Shown here piece by piece: positions 1 through 11,200 of a stretch of DNA of 64,000 nucleotides; within the stretch, counting starts at the first letter, position 1, and each line of letters begins with the position of its first letter. This stretch comes from Ctena decussata (lineage: Eukaryota; Mollusca; Bivalvia; Lucinida; Lucinidae), in NCBI GenBank assembly GCA_963989385.1, contig OZ022501.1, positions 1,932,001 through 1,996,000 of the forward strand, read 5' to 3'. The position numbers and the translations under genes are program-made. The notes below the pieces were generated by a model. It was not told where the DNA came from and did no database searches. It was given only the letters and a program-made list of their open reading frames with translations.

Positions 1-1398
1 CAAAAACAAGTTGGTAGCTGCTGTACCCATTCCACATTTGTAGCGAATTTCTTGCCATGTTTGCCCAGGAAAGTAGGGCTTGAGAGTTTATCTTCCTGTA
101 ATCAGCCTCAAGTTTGAGTAACGTCATATCTGTAACCGCATGAACCCTCTCACATAAACCATTTTGAAATGAGCTTTCTCCTGAGGTTGTACATAGTTGA
201 ACATTCAGAATAGATGTGATTTCTCTTACCTCATCTGCATTAAACTCACCCCCGTTATCTGTCATTAAGGCTTTCATGACTCCAAACTCGCCGATCCACT
301 CTGTCATCAATGCATCTATTATGTTACATGGCTTCTTTCTGTTAACAAAACCAGACGAAGTATACCTTGACCACATGTCGATAATGTGTAGTATCCAACG
401 ACCATTCCATTGTTTGAGGTCCATTGCCACCTTTTCATTGAATCTGGTGGCCGTTGGCATACCTACTACTGGCCTTGATGGAGTTTTGGCATATATCTTG
501 CAAAGTTCACATTTTTCGCCTATCTCTGCTAGAGTTTCTTCATATTCTTCCTTCCAGACTCCAGCATCCTTCAGGAGAGCAATCAGTCTATTCATTGGAG
601 GATGGGCAAATTGTCTATGTAGTTTCAGCAGTGTCTTGTATCTATCCTTTCTGTTCAAAACATCAAGCTTGACAGCACAAATATTCTCTACAGGGACTTC
701 TTCTGATTTGTCTATAGGGATACAGTAATGGCCTGATGATGTCAGATTTAAAGCTACCTCTTTCCCCATTATCACAGCTGTGTCATTTTCCAAATCCAGT
801 TTTATAGCAGCCTTCTTCATTGCTGTTCGTGAAAGTAACAGAGGAATATCAGATTCGACTACGTCTGTCTTTATTATCACCTCTTTTCCAGCAATAACTG
901 CGGGCAAGCTATATTCCCCCTTTGACTTCAGACATGTTCCTCCTCCAAACTTAAAGACTTTCTGACCCTCAGATTGTTTCACCTTTACTTTATCATCCTT
1001 GTCTAAAGATTGAATATAACTGTCTACCCAGCTGTCACCACAGACTGTACTGCTGCACGCACTGTCTAGAACTGCGCAGTTGCGTGCATCAATGCCCAAA
1101 CGGCGTACCTCTTCAGTATTGTACCCTGTAAATAAAACTGCATGTTCCTCATTTGCAATATTGACTTTTGCCATGTTTTCCCAGCTGTCTGGGCATGCTG
1201 GTAGTAAATGGCGGTACGATCCACATGATTTACAAGTTAAAGTACGACCATCTGGCCCCACAGGATTTATGTTCTTTCTCTCTCTGTTACTAGGTTGACT
1301 GACTCTTGACCCAGATTCTGTATGCTGATAACCATCGCCTCTTGCTGTCTGTCTTCTTGACTCTGGACGCTGAAATTCTCCTACTGCTGCTCCCTGTC
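1..1398 (-). CDS. Zinc knuckle - protease - integrase segment of copia-type Pol (partial)
   Basis: One frame is open from about 1398 to the window edge. In order it encodes a retroviral-type zinc knuckle CX2CX4HX4C (CKSCGSYRHLLPAC, near 1230-1190), an aspartic-protease-like active site (AVLDSACSST, near 1060), and an integrase. The integrase has an HX4H...CX2C zinc-binding module (near 620-500) and catalytic residues D (AMDLK, near 420), D (TDNGGEF, near 255) and E (NGLCERV, near 150). I count 53 residues between the two aspartates and 35 between the second D and E, giving the DD35E signature. It continues leftward, where RT and RNase H would be expected. Confidence 0.85.
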
Positions 1399-2092
1399 CT
1401 GACTTCCACGCTTCCATGTTGCCCCTTTCTCCCGGCCATAGCTTTGACTATTAACTCTAGTTCTAGAGTATCCTGCAGCAAGCAATGCCTCTTCCTTTGC
1501 TGCTAGGAAAGCTGGTTCTATCTTGATACTTGATCCACTGGTGCTAGATTCATTGTCACTCCCTTTGAATTTCTTCAGAGATCTCTTTGCCTCCTCATAT
1601 AAAGTTGTCTTATTGTTATAGTTCATTCCAGTCAACACAAGCAATTTCTCTTTTGTAATATTTGCTTTTCTAAGTAATTTAAAGGCTAAAATTTAAGGTG
1701 GTAAGGTCATTTTTTTTCTTTTCTATTTTCTTGTACTTAGCATCAAATACTGCTATGTATTCTGTAACAGACTGCCCCCCAGTTCTATAAAAATCGTCAA
1801 AATCTTCAAATTTTTCTAAGCTGTCAGTGAGGTCATCTTTAGCTAAATGTTCATCCAAAAAATTTACCAAAACAGTTAACCCATCTTCACTTTTTAAATC
1901 ATCTATTGCAATCTGGTCAAAAACCTTTTCTCTTATTTGAAATTCAGCATCTTCTGGAAGTGACAAAGCAATTGCAATACCTTGTTTGTCCTTACTTAGA
2001 TCTGTAATTTCTGTCCATGCTAATAACTCTTTTCTGAACCTTTCATATGTCTTCGCCTTGTTGAAGGTTGGTGGGTTTATTCTGGTTGTCAT
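1381..2092 (-). pseudogene. gag-like coding region, frameshifted
   Basis: The first segment starts at the ATG at 2092 and stays open to about 1690 (137 codons). It is a charged, helix-rich Gag-type domain with a YERFRKELLAW motif near residue 16. The reading then moves to another frame around 1690-1675, where a TAA also interrupts it, and continues (ILAFKLLRKANITK...) to a stop at about 1381. The pol frame lies in a third register. These breaks fall inside the gag domain rather than at a normal gag-pol junction, so I read them as decay and not as programmed frameshifting. Confidence 0.7.
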
Positions 2093-2205
2093 GTTGACTC
2101 CTTCTCAAAAATCAATATTCACTAGCAAATTTCAGTTCTAACACCAGTTTATTCAAATCTCCACTGTCACAGAGTCCTGTACTACCTCTGAGGAATGTCC
2201 CGCAC

Positions 2206-2217
2206 GCTCTGCTACCA
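2206..2217 (-). other. Primer-binding site (initiator tRNA-Met)
   Basis: On the minus strand the sequence TGGTAGCAGAGC lies two to three bases after the LTR end. It matches the complement of the metazoan initiator tRNA-Met 3' end (TGGTAGCAGAGG) at 11 of 12 positions, so it marks the start of reverse transcription and fixes the element's orientation. Confidence 0.75.
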
Positions 2218-2219
2218 CT

Positions 2220-2402
2220 TGTTAAACGCTAACACTAATAAAATGTTATACACTTTATTCACTGTACTGCATATTGTTTCAACAGGTAATCACTTAACTG
2301 ACGTTGCCATGGTTCAGTTGTGACGTCATGACGTCACATGACGTCACTAAGTATTGTTTCCTAAAGAAGAGCATTGTAATCAAGTAGAAGAGTTACCTAA
2401 CA
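2220..2402 (-). repeat. 5' LTR of the copia-type element
   Basis: About 183 bp bounded by TGTTA and TAACA, the expected TG...CA ends with a 5-bp inverted repeat. The inner edge abuts the primer-binding site. It holds an AATAAA signal near its downstream end (minus strand) and three CRE octamers. The outer boundary is inferred from the TAACA end, because the partner LTR and target duplication are not visible. Confidence 0.65.
2321..2346. promoter_or_regulatory. Triple CRE (TGACGTCA) cluster in the LTR
   Basis: Three perfect palindromic CREB/ATF octamers TGACGTCA occupy 2321-2328, 2329-2336 and 2339-2346 inside the LTR. A further half-site-like TGACGTTG lies at 2299-2306. The position in the U3-like part suggests they drive transcription of the element. 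Binding is inferred from the motif alone. Confidence 0.6.
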
Positions 2403-3181
2403 TAAGAAGAATAGTAATATACATGAAATTAACAGCTATGATATGCCTAGACAAGTCTGCAAACACGATGTATTTTATTTTAAAGGACGCAATTTTAACT
2501 CCTTTGAAAGAGGTATACCCTAAAGGCACAGCAAATTTTTACCCTGGTTGGTCGTAATTAATATATAAGCAGTCTTTGGGGTTTTTTTTATCTTTGCTAC
2601 TTACAGACGATGCCCAGGCAATGTTGTCCTGTAAATATCGCGGAAATCATATTTAATCTAGGTTACGTACTGTCCCGTGAATATGAATTTTCCGTACTTT
2701 ATGTAGTAGTAAATACTCCCTTTCTACTAAAGTTATAATGATTGTGTAATGAAAACAAGTGTGCTGGCATTCAAAATCTTGTAAGCTAGAGCATTTACAT
2801 AGGTCAACAAAGCTCTGTCAATAACTTAAAATTAATGCAAAAAATGAAGCCTCTACAATCTTTCGAAAATGACGTTGACGCCGATTTTATTAACGTCTTA
2901 AAAACTGCGCATTGCTTTGCAAACAATAAATCGACAAGAGTTGCCACCCTTCTAACTTTTATATCAATATTGAAGCAACGATGGACGAGAGTTGGCAAAG
3001 ATTAATTCTGTATTTACAAAGATACTTGACTTGAATGCCCAACACTGAAAAGATTTTACATATGAAATTAGCCTAGTGGTATGACTAAGGCCTAATAAAG
3101 TGCGTTGTAAGTCAATGAGGAAAAGTGTCTTTTTATAATGTTTGATATCATTGTAAAGACAAAAGGAAGTGCTTTTAGTAC
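2403..3181. other. Unassigned AT-rich stretch
   Basis: I see no convincing exon, TIR or tandem repeat here. Short reading frames on both strands look like chance. Confidence 0.5.
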
Positions 3182-4144
3182 ATGCATAGCATTTCTACCC
3201 AGCTTGCCCCTAAACATAGTTATGAGGCCATTTGCATGACTTTTCGAACGCCCCTCGTATATCTTCTAGATAACATTTTCATCAGATTCGGTACTAAGTT
3301 ACACAGACAAATTATAGGGATTCCGATGGGTACTAACTGCGCTCCTCTTGTAGCAGATTTGTTTCTATTTTGCTATGAAAGAGACTTTATGATGTCTCTT
3401 TGTGATGATACTCAAGCTCATGTAATGGAAGCATTCAGTTCAACGTCTAGATACTTGGACGACCTTTTAGATATTGACAATCCTTATTTTGAAGAAATGG
3501 TTAGTCAAATTCATCCTGCTGAATTGCAGTTAAACAAAACAAATACTTCTGATACCGAGGCCCTATTTTTCGATTTACATTTATCAGTTTTAGATGGATT
3601 TGTTTCATCTAAAATTTATGACAAGCGCGATGATTGTGATTTCAACATTGTTAATTTTCCGTTTTTGGATGGTGATGTTCCCCGCACCACTTCTTATGGT
3701 GTTTACATTTCTCAGCTTATTCGCTTCGCTAGGGTGTCTAGTCATTTGGCTGATTTCAATGCCCGTAATAAAAGTTTGACTGCCAAGCTTTTACAGCAGG
3801 GGTATCATAAACTTCGGAAAGCTTTCTCTAAATTTTATCGTAGACACTTTGAATTGGTTTCTAAATATAATACAGGGTTAAGGTCATTTTTGCAACAAAG
3901 CCTATCGGGATCTGAATTTTATGGTGACTTAGTATATAAATTACGCAAAATCGTAGGGAAAACAGAATTTCATGATCAATTTAAGAAAATGATCATACGA
4001 TTTAAACGCATTGGCTATAACATAGATGTAATGCGACAGTCTGCATGCTTAGTGGTTAACCCAATCACGGTTGACAACTTTGCTGTCCTCTTTAATTGCA
4101 CGCCGGTGGGTCGGGGTTCAGACTCTATGATAGCCCCTACATAA
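3182..4144 (+). CDS. Reverse transcriptase, C-terminal part of a 5'-truncated retroelement
   Basis: An uninterrupted 320-codon frame. Residues 44-66 contain IIGIPMGTNCAP, the RT palm region before the active site, and residues 90-96 contain RYLDDLL, the YXDD catalytic box. A conserved block follows with YDKRDDCDF and NFPFLDGDVP, then YGVYISQLIRFAR and a basic region. The layout after the YXDD box (FDLHLS...KIYDKR) recalls Penelope-like elements more than LINEs, but I cannot assign the class firmly. No GIY-YIG domain is visible. The N-terminal fingers are missing, so the copy is 5'-truncated but otherwise unbroken. Related remnants recur at 35184-41250. Confidence 0.75.
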   Translation: MHSISTQLAPKHSYEAICMTFRTPLVYLLDNIFIRFGTKLHRQIIGIPMGTNCAPLVADLFLFCYERDFMMSLCDDTQAHVMEAFSSTSRYLDDLLDIDNPYFEEMVSQIHPAELQLNKTNTSDTEALFFDLHLSVLDGFVSSKIYDKRDDCDFNIVNFPFLDGDVPRTTSYGVYISQLIRFARVSSHLADFNARNKSLTAKLLQQGYHKLRKAFSKFYRRHFELVSKYNTGLRSFLQQSLSGSEFYGDLVYKLRKIVGKTEFHDQFKKMIIRFKRIGYNIDVMRQSACLVVNPITVDNFAVLFNCTPVGRGSDSMIAPT

Positions 4145-4990
4145 AGCTATATATTAGTTGGTTGGGGCCGGATGTTTGTCTGTTTCTTGGCCCACTGGGG
4201 TTCAACTGGTGGTCTTCTTTTGCTCCAGTGCTCCAGTGGTGTTGCTGACGCCCCAGGGATCTCCAGGTGTCTCAACACGTTTCGGCTGTCGAGTCCTCAT
4301 CCTTGCTTCATCACGGTCTTTTCTTGATTTTAATTGTTGAACGTGATGACTCTCTGATCAGTTAGGGTACCTCTATACACCTGAACTACCAACTAATTGT
4401 GTGCACCGCGGCGGAGGGTGAGGGTGAAGGTTTGGGCCCAGTAAAACCGGTTTTACCCCCCCCCCCCCCAGTAGTTATTACTGACCGTTCCAAGGCGGTA
4501 CTTTCGTTGCGGTTGCATTTGTTTTACGTTCGGTGCTGTTTAATTTATTGTGTTCTCAATTTAACCCTTCTATAATAAAAACAGAAAATAGGTAAAAATA
4601 ATTGTTAAATGTTTTTCGTATAATTTGCTTAGTCTGTTGTAACCCATCTGTTGGTCTAAATTATTTAGTTCAATAAAGATAGCTGAGTTGCCACCTATTT
4701 GGGAAAGAGCTGCTGACTCGGCTTATCACTTGTAATTTATTGTTTGTTGGGATGTCTTTGTCAATCTTTCCCTTTTGATGTTGGGGATAGGGTTTGGGAA
4801 CTGATTCAGTCAGTTCCTGAAGTGTATTTACTCTTAAAATTGATTTGCAGAAACCACGCAGCCTGACCCATGTTCCTTCTTCTGGATGTATTCTCTGCTA
4901 TTGAAGGAACTCTTTAAGATTTTAATTTTAAATAAAGCTCCTATCTTTGAACGGCTTTATCGGAAGCAAATAGAAATTCATAAAAGGGTT
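4145..4990 (+). repeat. 3' tail of the RT element
   Basis: Noncoding tail following the RT frame. It contains a poly-C tract (4459-4469), a GGGAAAGAGCTGCTGACTCGG-type block and a segment that is repeated, usually alone, at 18466-18582 (minus), 31725-31918, 36161-36560, 37735-38040, 39530-39595, 40440-40620 (minus), 40930-41250 (minus) and 61861-61907. Confidence 0.65.
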
Positions 4991-5057
4991 TTCGTTCATA
5001 AATATGGCAAAAAAATGAATGTGTATCCATTCACTTATTATAAGAGTTTCTTTTCAG

Positions 5058-5211
5058 GCCCGAGTAATTGATGATTACCTTTACGAGCAACACAATCACA
5101 GAGAACCACAATGGAAACTGGGCGTTCCTTCTATATTTGCTAGAGCAATGAGAGTACAGCCTTATAAAGACACTTTCTGGACCACATCAGTGCAAGCTGG
5201 CAATCCATACA
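5058..5211 (+). CDS. Glycoside-hydrolase-like gene, exon A (first visible)
   Basis: Acceptor TTTCTTTTCAG at 5047-5057. The exon enters in phase 0 (ARVIDDYLYEQ...) and ends GNPY plus one base before GTAATG. Joining that base to the next exon at 5819 gives NKTEP with no stop. It contains LGVPSIFARA and KDTFWTT. Confidence 0.75.
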
Positions 5212-8200
5212 GTAATGTGGTTTGAATTTAAATTATAGTGCGATGGCGTCGACTTTTTGTTGTAATATTTTGTGACTTAATGTAAGAGTTACACAATAAA
5301 ACTTGTGTTGAGCATGTTTATTTTAATGAATAACCGGACAGCCAGCGAAGTGAGCACCATTTCTCTTCAGTAACCTTGCTTTTGTCGAGCTGACATTCAA
5401 ACTCCCGTAAGCTTGTACCGCTTAATGCATTATTTCGTCGACGTTATGCAATGGATTAGTTTGTAAACGATAATTCCTCTCTCTCTTTTTTTACACATTT
5501 TATAATAGGATCATCGTTGTTTCTTTTGTTTTCGCTGAATATAAATAACCAGCTTATCTGTAAAAATTTTTTGCAGTATTATTACATCTAAGGACAAAGA
5601 AAGGGAAACGGATTCGGACACCAAGCATACTATGTATTTTGTTGCGCAAGGACGGTCTCAGTATGAACAGGGAAGAAAACACACCTCCCGATTGACTCTT
5701 CAATGACATAATTTTCATTATATGTAGACATCTTTAGTTGGAATCTTCTAACGGGGAAGCAACTACGAAAGATGTCTACCTCCGAAAAGATTGAGTTGTA
5801 CCCATGCTGTATTTGCAGATAAAACGGAGCCATATCCCGCGCTAGAAGCGGTCGTGTCTTCCTTAACTGCAGGACCTGTAGGACCGAGTGATATGATCAA
5901 CAATACGGATGTCAAGTTGCTAATGAAGTAAGTTACAATTAAAATAATAATAAGTCTCCCTTGGTTTCACAACAGACACCTGTCTGATATATACAGCTTT
6001 GTTTAAAAAGCGTTTTTGTATTTCTCATCACTTTTCGCTGGTCAGTCTTTATGCAGATCGTATTTAGAAATAGTTTACATTGTATTTTGTTAAAACAAAT
6101 GATATGGAAATGGGATTATGTTCTCCTGTCACGCACCGGGGCATATATATCATTTATTGTTACCTCACTAAGAATTCGTCTTAATGCGGCGCATTCATTA
6201 CAGTCTCGACCAAGAGCACCTATATCACCTAGATCATTGTTTACATTATTTTAGTCAATGTGTGAATTGCATCGTAATTTATTATATGACGTCGTTGTTA
6301 TTCAGTGGATAACGTCGTGTTACAAAAATCGTATGACCACACGAGTAATAATTTTTTTGCGCGTACATGTAAAGTCACTGACAACGACCGTGTCAGCAAT
6401 GCGTTTTTATTTTTGAAATAATGTTCATATTTAAGGCGACAAAATCTGATTTTTAAAGGGCCATATGATCATCAGGAAGGCTCGGTTCATAAATTTCATA
6501 TGAATGACCACTCTTTTGAGTCAATAGGTGAATTGCATCGTAATATGTATAAAGCAGAAATCATCTATGTAACTCTCTTTATATAGATGTTGCCGAGCAG
6601 ATGGAGCGCTCCTTAAACCTTCAAGACCGGCTACAGCGATAGATTGCCAAATTATTACGGTAACATGATCTATTATTTTCATACTCATTTTTCAGCAAGA
6701 CCTCAAAAGTCTAACCATTATTGTCTCGACTTTGAATCATTAAATCATGTCTGATTACTCTGAGAATGTGTTACATTGATTTGATCGATTTTGCTATTCG
6801 AAAATTTGGTAAGCATGATGAATCGTAATACAAAGAGGGGGTTACTATAGGAAATTTACATAGGGTTCTGCCCACGCACCGAATTCCATAATATTATGCA
6901 TAGTGATTGTCTAGGACATTACTAATGCCTTTATGAAATATTTGCTGATCCATCTATTTTAATTGTTAAATTACAATGTTTTGATTGGATGGGATGCAAA
7001 AATAGGGGAACCCCAATTTTAAGCAGTCCAAAGCTGTAGGATTTTTGAATTTCTGACTCGGTTCATTCTCAAAATGATTCCTAGTAATTCTTGATTATGT
7101 ATGTACCAGGTTTGTATTCTAATGTATACCATAAAACTTTCCATATTATCTTTTGTTTGCAGATGCCCCCGAATTTCAGCTCCATAAAATTTTTTGAACA
7201 AAATAAATTTTCGATTTGACTATGTTGCAGTTCTTGTCAACCTTTCAAATTAATATGAAATGAGGCCATACATGTGTAAATTATAATCATAAATTTTCTT
7301 GAAAATTGAAAACCGGTAACTTGATTTTTTGGAATGCTGAATGTTAACTGTTAGAAAAACACAAAATTTAGGAATGCATATACATGTAGTTTTGTGATTA
7401 TCTTTACTAATTATTTTTAGTTTTAGTGAATTTTATCATATATTTGCTTCACGAAATCTTTTATTTTTGAGCCGCTTGTGGTGAGGGAGACATAGTTGTT
7501 ACAACTTCAGTTTGGTCTATGTGCGAATGTGCGTTAGTGCGTGCATGCTTGCGTTTGTGCGTCCGTCCGGATTTGTCCAGGCCATAACTTTTACATTTAT
7601 AAATGATTTTTAAAACAATTTGACACAATTGTTCACCTAGATGAGTAGAAGTGTTGTTTGAAACATTTTGTCAGGTAGGTCCAAGGTCAAGGTCACACTT
7701 GAAGGTCAAATGATAAAATTGTCATTGATTGAGCATGTCCGGGCCAAAACATCTACATTCATATATGGATTTCAAAATAATTTGGCATAATTGTTCTCCT
7801 TGATGAGTAAAAGTGTCATTTGAATCATTTTGTCAGGTAGGTCCAAGGTCAAGGTCACACTTGAAGGTCAAATGAAAAAATTGTTATAAATTGAGCTTGT
7901 CCGGGCCATAACTTCTACACTTATGGGTGGATGTCATAATATATCGGCAGAATTGTTTTCCTTGATGAGTAGAAGTGCCATTTGAAACAATTGTTCAGGT
8001 AGGTCCAAGGTCAAGTTCACATTTGAAGGTCAAGTGATAAAGTTGTCATAAATTGAGCTTGTCCAGGCCATAACTTCTACACTTATGTATGTATTTCAAA
8101 ATAACTGGGCATAATTGTTCTCCTTGATGAATAGAAGTGCCAAGTGAAATATTTAGTCAGGTACAAGGTCAAGGTCATACTTGAAGGTCAAATGATATAA

Positions 8201-11200
8201 TGGTCATAAATTGAGCTTGTTCGGGGGCATTTCTGTTACATTTATGCCAGGATTTAAAAAAAAATTGTTCCCCTTCTGAATGAGTAGAAGTGCTATTCGG
8301 CAAATTTGTTCAGGTAGGTTGAAGGTCAAGGTCATTTGTGAGGGTCAAATGATACAATGGTCATAAATAGAGCTTGTCCAGACCATTTCTTCTATATTTA
8401 TAGATGGATTTCAAAATAATTTGGCACAGTTGTCCTCCTTGATGAGTCGAAGTGTCATGTGAAGCGTATATTCTGGTAGGTCCAAGGTCAAGGTCACACT
8501 AGAAGGTTAAATGATAAAACTGTTGAGCTTTTCCCAGCTATTACTTCTACATTTATGCATGGATTTCAAAAATTAATTATTTAGCACAATTGGTCTCCTT
8601 AATGAGTAAAAATGTCATGTGAAATATTTATTCTGGTAGGTCCAATGTTGTATTTTTTATTCTTTATATACTGTCGAGTGGTCGGAGTTAATTTAGTTTT
8701 CCGTTTATTCCTTAGACAAAGTAGATCAATATATCTGCATATGGAGCGTTTTATAATGATTGTAGTTTAGGTAACTATTAATATTACTAGAAAATGAAGT
8801 GTTTCTATGAACATATTAACACTTAAATGTGACATGCATTTTGTCTTACAAATCACCTTCATCTATATCATGCATTATATGACAATGTTACCGGTTTCCG
8901 AATTTTATGAAATTCCTCTGGTATAAAGAGGAAACATTTAGCCTATTTTTCAGGAAATTTGATAGGTTGACACTGACTGGAACATACATAAATTTTAGGA
9001 TGCTTTTCGTTTTTTAATAGTTTTAGTGTCACTTTTAGCAATATTTTCTGACTTAATGTTTAAAAAAAGTTGTGTTTGCATGTTTGCATAAGCATAAACG
9101 GAATCAAAGATATCCATATGGGGCGCTTTTACTATTGTAGTTCACAGTTTATGAAATTGAATAAAGCTGAGGATTTATGATTGGTAAATTATGAATTAAT
9201 ATTATTAAATTAAGGCTGGTATCACAAAAAAACAGGAGTACTCCAGGGTGCTCTCCTGTGATCTTAAAGCCTTCACTGAGATAGATAAACGCATATTTGT
9301 AGTTGTAAGGTTGAAGATAGTAAACATGCAAAGTAACAATAAAAATCCATGCGTGGGCAGATTTGCCCCCCCCCCACCCCGCTTTACACTGATCGCTGTT
9401 CGAGCGTATTATTGGAAAAATGATAATGGCAATCCATTTGGAAAGCCGCAATAATAAAACATAACCCTACCTAGACATCGAAAGCAGAAGAAGGAAAATA
9501 CGCAAAGAAAACGCAAGCAAGTATATGGAACAGCACAACTGAGCCGCGACACGACACAACCAACACAATTGCATGTGCGCCCAGCGAACACTTAGATCAA
9601 CCTGGGCAGCCGCCCAGTCTGATCAGAGTCTTTGCTGTCCGCATGGAGCCAGCTTAGACCCTTAGCTAACATTTGAGCGCAAAGCAAAGACTCTGGTCAG
9701 CCTGGTCTGATGCCTAGGCTGATCTGAGTCTTCCAATGGCGCACATGCCACTTTGTTGGTTTGTAGTGTCGAAGCTTATATCTTCGATAAAAGACATACC
9801 CAGTCCAACATAGGGTAACTGTACATTATTACAACAAACATAAATGGACCACGGCATGAGAAACTTCACAAAGGGGCTGTGCGTCCAGCGCAGACTCAGG
9901 TCAGACTCTTCGCTAAGCGCTTAAAGGGTATCTAAGTGTCTAAGCTACCTCCATGCGGAAAGCGAAGACTATGATCAGACAGAGTGAATGCCCAGGCTGA
10001 TCTGACTCTGCGCTTGGCGCACAGCCACCTTGTTGGTTTGTTGTGCCTCGGCTCAAATAGTCATACAAAATACATAAAACATATCTCTTTTTTATCTTTT
10101 AGTTTCTATTTTCAACCACAAAACGAAACAGGAAGCAAACATCATCTTGTCTTTGTCATATTTCACAGATGAGCACAACGTATGCTCTTTAATGCTTTCA
10201 TCGTGTATTTCAAGTAAACGACAATTTTCTATATAGGATGCTCTTAGACCCAAAGGCTCCCCGAAAATGGGCGACGTTTGGACCACCCAGTCGTTTGTAA
10301 AAGTTAATGGTGTGATGCAAGAGTATGGTATTCTGTTTGCCGCTGATATACAGAGCCAGTTTTCTGTTGGTATTGGAGACCTGGGCTTTAATACGGTAAT
10401 TCAGTTCTGCAAAGTAATGGTATGCAGATCTGAACCTATTCAATTACGATACGATTCATGTTCGACCTTTTTAAGAAAGAAAAGGGAAACACTTATACTA
10501 TCCATGCTAGTCTCATCATTACACTGACTAGGAGCAAACAATTGATTTTTCTAAAAATGAGTGGCATGAGTCGCATCATGAGTATTGTGAATCGGATAAC
10601 GTAATAAATGCCCCTGTTTCTTCTTAAAAAATAATGGTGTATTAACGTGCATGAATTCCCGTTGTTTTCTGTTTGAGGTAGCTCTTTGAATTTTGTTTGA
10701 GAAACTGGCTGACGGATAAACGAAGTTTTAATTTATTCTTATATTACCTCAAATGGCTTGAACTTTCAAATAAAACTTAAAACAATTGACGCGTCATGTG
10801 ATGATATAAAATGAAGAATCAAGTATGCAGCATGTTATCTCTTAATGTATCTTTTAATTAGGCGGGTGAGCACTTTATAGATATGGATTAGCTGTGGCGG
10901 GTCTCTTTATGTAATCACTTTCTACTGGGTTTTCTCGCTCATCAAGCAGTGACCCATTTTAAATACTGATAGTTGAGGCGTTAGGTTTTCAATTCTAAGG
11001 TTCACTGCCGTTTCTTTTTCGGCAAATATCTTCCTTATGGCGTTCATACGGTTCCCCCTAATGGATGTTATTTCTATCCAAAAAAAATTATTCATGCAAG
11101 ACTTTGTCGCGAACCATCTAAGCGCATAAAAATCGGCCCAAAGTTGTCCCATAAAATTCCGCCCATATAGAATAGGTCTACAATTTTTTGGGGTAGTCCA

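Larger units (their letters stand above)
1..2402 (-). mobile_element. Ty1/copia-type LTR retrotransposon, 5' part, decayed
   Basis: Read on the minus strand, the order is LTR (2402-2220), primer-binding site, gag, zinc knuckle, protease, integrase, and then the window edge. Integrase directly after protease, with no reverse transcriptase between them, is the copia (Pseudoviridae) order; Ty3/gypsy elements place integrase last. The primer site agrees with initiator tRNA-Met, as is common in copia elements. The copy carries at least two frameshifts and one stop in gag, so it is not autonomous as it stands, although protease-integrase is open for about 460 codons. RT, RNase H and the second LTR lie outside the window. 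Confidence 0.85.

Noticed and set aside
1..1300. Plus-strand ORFs of up to 170 codons at the left edge
   Set aside because: They are antisense shadows of the integrase and protease frame on the minus strand.
4287..4320. Possible hammerhead ribozyme in the RT-element tail (GATGAGGACTC...GCCGAAAC on the minus strand)
   Set aside because: The CUGAUGA core is altered and stem II does not pair well.
5577..5704. Possible extra exon after ATTTTTTGCAG with an open frame (MYFVAQGRSQYEQ-like)
   Set aside because: No donor with the right phase joins it to exon A or to the exon at 5819, whereas exon A joins 5819 directly with a sensible protein.
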